Shown one piece after another: positions 60,797-64,000 of a stretch of DNA of 64,000 bases. The DNA is from Lactobacillus sp. ESL0684. GTDB lineage: Bacteria; Bacillota; Bacilli; Lactobacillales; Lactobacillaceae. The notes beneath the pieces were generated by a model, which was not told the DNA's origin, did no database searches, and saw nothing but the letters and a program-made list of their open reading frames with translations. The stretch spans positions 50,001 to 114,000 of the forward strand of contig NZ_CP113941.1 of the NCBI RefSeq assembly GCF_029392675.1. Direction: 5' to 3'. Every line of letters begins with the position of its first letter. Position 1 is the stretch's first letter. Position numbers and translations under genes: made by a program.

Positions 60797-62161
60797 TTGA
60801 AAGCAAAACAAGAAGAAAATACCCCACATTTGAAACGCTCGATTGGGGTTTTTGGTGGAAGTAGTATTTTAGTCGGTATAATGATTGGTTCAGGTGTGTT
60901 TTACATCGGATCGTATGTTTTACAACGTTCGCACATGTCAATGGGTTATGCGTTATTGGCTTGGTTAGTTGGCGGATTAGTTACCTTATTGGGCAGTCTT
61001 TGCTTTGCAGAACTGGGAGCAATGAATCCAGAAACTGGTGGAATTTATGTTTATCTTTCAGATGCCTATTCACCAGTCGTTGGTTATATGTTTACCTTCC
61101 AAAGCATGGTCATTGGTGGTCCAGGTTCTATTGCTGCGATTGCAATTGCCTTGCCGATGGCATTAACGAGCTTTTTTCATTTTAATGATTTAACGGTCAA
61201 AATGATCGCGATTTTGTTGATAATTATTTTTACAATTGTCAATTACTTTGGCGTAAATATCGGTGAAGTAGTGCAAAACTTTTTTACGGTATTAAAAATC
61301 TTACCGTTAGTTTTAATTATTGGCTTAGGAATTTTTGGCGGTCACTATTTACCAGACTTATCTTTAAAGATGCCTGTAGGTAATGGCAATTTAATGGATA
61401 TTGTTCAGATGATTGCCTTTGCGGTAATTGCTTCATTATGGGCATTTGAAGGCTGGACCAATTTAAATACAGTGGCTGGAGAGATGAAAAATCCCCAAAA
61501 GAATTTACCTAAAGCATTGATTCTGTCGGTAGGTTTTACGACAATTGTTTATGTCTTATTTAATTTTGCTATTTATCGCTCATTACCAGCTAAAGCCATT
61601 GCTAAATCGATTAAAGCTGGTCAGTTATATTTAGGGACAAATGTTGCCCAGAGTTTTATGGGTTATGCTGGGACTATTTTGGTTGCAGTAACCATGGTTT
61701 TGGCTATGATTAGTTCATTAAATGGGATGATTCTAGCATTTTCACGTTATTATTATGCAGTTTCTAAGGATGGATTATTATGGAAAACTTTTGGTCATAT
61801 TCATCCTAAGTACCGCACTCCTGATCATGGTCTATTAATGCAAATGATAATTTCTATTATCTTAGTATTAACACGTGATCTAAATGAACTGACTTCTTTA
61901 GTAGTCTTTAGTGGGGCAATCTTTAACCTATTATCAATTTTGGCTGTACCAGTTTTACGTCATCGTAAGCCAGATGCTATAAGACCATATAAGGTTTGGG
62001 CATATCCTTGGACCGTGATTATTGCAGTAATTGCGTTTTTAATTATTTTGATTAATAATTTCTTTGATGATCCAGTAACTTCATTACTAGGGCTATTAAT
62101 TCCAGCACTTTCGGTAGGGGTTTATTATTACTTTAGACACAAATATCCAGTTAACGAATAA
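60797..62161 (+). CDS. APC-family amino acid permease, probably lysine-regulated
   Basis: A 454-residue permease with ~12 membrane helices and the APC consensus near the start (GIMIGSGVFYIGSYVLQ, GLVTLLGSLCFAELGAMNPETGGIYVYL). Its class is nearest to SteT-like exchangers by the GGIYVYL motif, while the L-box predicts lysine or an amino acid related to lysine. TTG at 60797 (with AGGGAG 7 bases upstream) is better placed than ATG 60779. A VanX-like dipeptidase follows at 16 bp. Confidence 0.85.
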   Translation: MKAKQEENTPHLKRSIGVFGGSSILVGIMIGSGVFYIGSYVLQRSHMSMGYALLAWLVGGLVTLLGSLCFAELGAMNPETGGIYVYLSDAYSPVVGYMFTFQSMVIGGPGSIAAIAIALPMALTSFFHFNDLTVKMIAILLIIIFTIVNYFGVNIGEVVQNFFTVLKILPLVLIIGLGIFGGHYLPDLSLKMPVGNGNLMDIVQMIAFAVIASLWAFEGWTNLNTVAGEMKNPQKNLPKALILSVGFTTIVYVLFNFAIYRSLPAKAIAKSIKAGQLYLGTNVAQSFMGYAGTILVAVTMVLAMISSLNGMILAFSRYYYAVSKDGLLWKTFGHIHPKYRTPDHGLLMQMIISIILVLTRDLNELTSLVVFSGAIFNLLSILAVPVLRHRKPDAIRPYKVWAYPWTVIIAVIAFLIILINNFFDDPVTSLLGLLIPALSVGVYYYFRHKYPVNE

Positions 62162-62177
62162 AGTTAGGTAGTTTTGA

Positions 62178-62765
62178 ATGAACATAAAACAGATAGAGGC
62201 TCAAGTAGCTGCAATTAAGCCAGATCCTGGATTTTTAAATATTCAAAAAGTTGATTCGAACATAATCGTCGATTTAAAGTACGCAACACCAGATAATTTT
62301 ACTGGACATAAAATTTATGACTTTACTACTGCCATTGCTAGGGCGGGTACGGCTAGAAAGCTAGGCATTGCTGCTAAAATATTGTATGAGCGAGGTTATC
62401 GCATTAAGGTTTGGGATGCTTTTCGTCCTAACAGTGCGCAAAAAAGAATGTATCAGATTTATCCACACGATGAATGGGTGGCGGCTCCTAATCCTAATTA
62501 CAGTCATGAAAAAGGTGTTACTTTTGATTTAACAATTACGGATCTAGCTGGCAAGGAACTGCCGATGCAAAGCGGTTTTGATGATTTTACGGGTAAGGCA
62601 TTAAGGAATTATCCCAGAACTGGGCAGCAAGAGCGTAATTACCAAATTTTGGATAATGCGATGCAGCTAGCTGGTTTTCATGGGTATGAAAGTGAATGGT
62701 GGGATTATCAAGATAACGATGCAGATAGGTATCAACCTGCCCAAGCTAACCCTAATGACTACTAA
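62178..62765 (+). CDS. VanX-like D-alanyl-D-alanine dipeptidase (M15D)
   Basis: A 195-residue protein of the VanX/DdpX peptidase family. Substrate and catalytic residues: VDLKYATPDNFTG at the start, R83 in WDAFRP, zinc ligands H110 and D117 in SHEKGVTFDLT, catalytic E173 in ESEWWDY. The third zinc ligand, normally His in EWWH, is Asp (D176) here. This may be a subfamily feature or lower activity. It follows the lysine-regulated APC permease by 16 bp. It could release D-Ala from D-Ala-D-Ala or cut related dipeptides. Confidence 0.85.
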   Translation: MNIKQIEAQVAAIKPDPGFLNIQKVDSNIIVDLKYATPDNFTGHKIYDFTTAIARAGTARKLGIAAKILYERGYRIKVWDAFRPNSAQKRMYQIYPHDEWVAAPNPNYSHEKGVTFDLTITDLAGKELPMQSGFDDFTGKALRNYPRTGQQERNYQILDNAMQLAGFHGYESEWWDYQDNDADRYQPAQANPNDY

Positions 62766-62812
62766 AACGTAGCACTAATTTGCAATACTTAAAATTTTTT
62801 TGCAAATAAGTA

Positions 62813-62841
62813 TTGAAATCGCTTTAACACTTGTTTATAAT
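62813..62841 (+). promoter_or_regulatory. bgl promoter with cre site
   Basis: TTGAAA (62813-62818) and TATAAT (62836-62841) have a perfect 17-bp spacer. TGAAATCGCTTTAA (62814-62827) matches 13 of 14 cre positions, over the -35 box. Confidence 0.8.
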
Positions 62842-62852
62842 TAAAAAAGTAT

Positions 62853-62936
62853 TGAGCGTGTTACTGATTCGATCAGGCATTAACCTATGAATAAGCATTA
62901 CCATAATTGGAATGGTTATTTGTAGGCTTTTTTATT
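62853..62936 (+). promoter_or_regulatory. RAT antiterminator and terminator before bglG
   Basis: GAGCGTGTTACTGATTCGAT…CAGGCATTAACCT (62853-62887) follows the BglG/LicT RAT consensus and overlaps a terminator hairpin (CCTATGAATAA…TTATTTGTAGG, then T6). The protein coded at 62956 should bind it and let transcription pass. Confidence 0.88.
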
Positions 62937-62955
62937 GGAAAAGGGAGTTGGCTGA

Positions 62956-63825
62956 GTGAAATTTATTAAGAATTTTAACAATAACGCTGCTTTGGTGTCA
63001 GATGAATCTGGGGTTGACTGGGTTGTAATTGGTAACGGAATTGGCTTTGGCAAAAAAGCAGGCGATGCGATTGATGAAGCGAAAATTACTCGGCGTTTTG
63101 TCGCTGTCCAAAAGAATATCAAAATGATTGATAGTGTCAGCAATATTGATGCAAGGACTTTGAATTTAACTACTGACGTCATTGATTTAGCTTCAAAAGA
63201 ATTAAATATTACCTTTTCTGATTATCAATACCTATCTCTAGCTGATCACATTGATTTTATGTTTAAGCGTGCCGATGAGCATTTGGAATTAGGTCAAGAA
63301 ACTGTGCGTTGGGAAGTAGGAAAATTATTTCCTAAAGAGTTTCAAGTTGCTAAGAAAGCACTGCAGTTAATGCGTGATGAGAGCAAATTAGATTTGCCCA
63401 AAAGTGAGACAGTTTTGTTAACCTATCACTTTATTAATGCCGATTCGGACCAGACCAAGCTGCAAGATACGATTAAAATCACTAAATTGGTGCGTGGTGT
63501 GGTTGCAATTATTGAATACCAATATGGAATTCAATTAGATACAGAATCGTTTAATTTTAGTCGCTTTATGACACATCTACGTTCATTCATGGTACGTCAT
63601 ATCACTAGTAGCGATGATGATATTGGTAGTGGTCAAGAATTGGATAGCGCGTTGCTAAAACTAATGCAGGATAAATATCCGAAGGCTTATGCTACGGTAT
63701 TAAAAATTGGAACTTACTTGCATAAACAAGCCGGATGGGACTTGCAACCTGATGATGAAGTTTATCTAACCTTACATGTTTGGCGAGTTACCCATAGACA
63801 AAGTGATATTAAAGAAGTAAAATAA
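62956..63825 (+). CDS. BglG/LicT-family transcription antiterminator
   Basis: A 289-residue antiterminator. An N-terminal RNA-binding CAT domain (~1-55, FIKNFNNNAALVSDESG, VIGNGIGFGKKAGD) is followed by PRD1 (~65-165, LADHIDFMFKRADEHLE with His) and PRD2 (~170-280). The PRD histidines are phosphorylated by PTS proteins. GTG start at 62956 with AAAGGGAG. It precedes a PTS beta-glucoside gene and controls two RAT/terminator elements, its own and that at 63846. Confidence 0.95.
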   Translation: MKFIKNFNNNAALVSDESGVDWVVIGNGIGFGKKAGDAIDEAKITRRFVAVQKNIKMIDSVSNIDARTLNLTTDVIDLASKELNITFSDYQYLSLADHIDFMFKRADEHLELGQETVRWEVGKLFPKEFQVAKKALQLMRDESKLDLPKSETVLLTYHFINADSDQTKLQDTIKITKLVRGVVAIIEYQYGIQLDTESFNFSRFMTHLRSFMVRHITSSDDDIGSGQELDSALLKLMQDKYPKAYATVLKIGTYLHKQAGWDLQPDDEVYLTLHVWRVTHRQSDIKEVK

Positions 63826-63845
63826 CAAATGTTTTTTAGCCAAAA

Positions 63846-63945
63846 GGCGTGTTACTGTAATTAACAGGCATTAGCCCGAAGGTTTAGAGAAGATTCTTTT
63901 ACATGTTAGTAAAGGGAGTTTCTTTAAGCCCTCGGGTTTTTGTTT
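63846..63945 (+). promoter_or_regulatory. Second RAT/terminator element before the PTS gene
   Basis: GGCGTGTTACTGTAATTAACAGGC (63846-63869) has the RAT core GTTACTG…CAGGC. It overlaps a terminator whose arms CCCGA (63875-63879) and TCGGG (63932-63936) are followed by T5. It permits bglG-dependent read-through into the PTS gene. Confidence 0.88.
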
Positions 63946-63966
63946 TGTAAATTTAAGGAGGAAGTT

Positions 63967-64000
63967 ATGGCTTACGAAGAATTAAGTCAAAAGATTATCG
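63967..64000 (+). CDS. PTS beta-glucoside EIIBCA component, 5' end only
   Basis: Only the first 11 codons (MAYEELSQKII) are inside the window. The start YEEL…I pattern is that of BglP-type PTS EII proteins, whose N-terminal IIB domain begins with a Y-x-E-L-A motif. A strong AAGGAGG precedes the ATG. The bglG antiterminator and RAT element upstream back up the reading. The rest lies beyond the window. Confidence 0.7.
   Translation, partial: MAYEELSQKII

Overview
The window is low-GC Firmicute DNA from the Lactobacillaceae, most likely Lactobacillus sensu stricto (acidophilus/helveticus/crispatus/kefiranofaciens type). Four things point there: the walRKHIJ-htrA-rlmH core block, secreted proteins built from SLAP-type surface-layer repeats, strong AGGAGG ribosome sites with frequent GTG/TTG starts, and the IS4- and ISLre2-type elements. 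I do not name a species.

Layout. (1) 1-1.1 kb: 3' end of a 23S rRNA, 5S rRNA and tRNA-Asn. (2) 1.1-10.8 kb: a metabolic island. It holds two LysR regulators, a fumarate-reductase-like FMN/FAD flavoprotein, a stand-alone citG, then MFS transporter - second FMN/FAD flavoprotein - shikimate/quinate dehydrogenase - type I dehydroquinase. The last four read as one operon for uptake and reductive use of quinate or shikimate as an electron sink. (3) 10.9-17.5 kb: a SLAP protein, a cytochrome b5-like protein, an acyltransferase-GT8-GT8-acyltransferase operon, deoC and a GntR regulator with a palindromic operator. (4) 17.7-30.2 kb: an accessory region. It contains an unusual secreted protein with a duplicated hydrophobic module, secreted and SLAP-type proteins (one a truncated copy), two insertion sequences with clear target duplications, an Fst-like type I toxin-antitoxin locus, small-RNA-like modules, HicAB, and an MFS/Rgg pair whose duplicate has lost most of the transporter. 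(5) 30.3-35.2 kb: a PadR/DUF1700/DUF4097 envelope operon and paralogues, two tandem 25-residue hydrophobic peptides, and two identical tRNA-Lys genes. (6) 35.4-43.2 kb: walR, walK, yycH, yycI, walJ, htrA, a cluster of DnaA-box-like sites, rlmH. (7) 43.4-60.4 kb: mostly housekeeping genes. They include a TPP-riboswitch-controlled ECF transporter, an AraC regulator, lemA-htpX, an anion permease, an HNH protein, a SLAP protein, a 3-methyladenine glycosylase, gatD, a ThiD-like kinase, glpK, a tyrosine phosphatase, a P1-family peptidase and a C39-like peptidase. (8) 60.5-64 kb: a lysine riboswitch before an APC permease and a VanX-like dipeptidase, then a BglG antiterminator with two RAT/terminator elements leading into a PTS beta-glucoside gene cut by the window edge.

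How it works together. The island at 2-11 kb and the carbon-catabolite-type sites upstream of glpK and bglG suggest a fermenter that draws on plant-derived organic acids, glycerol and beta-glucosides. The 10-60 kb stretch is rich in cell-surface and envelope functions: SLAP proteins, GT8/acyltransferases, the Wal system, DUF4097 proteins, GatD and the VanX-like enzyme. The most novel-looking items are the quinate/shikimate flavoprotein operon, the paired 25-residue peptides behind an operator-like dyad, the four-gene acyltransferase/GT8 operon, and the duplicated MFS/Rgg module.
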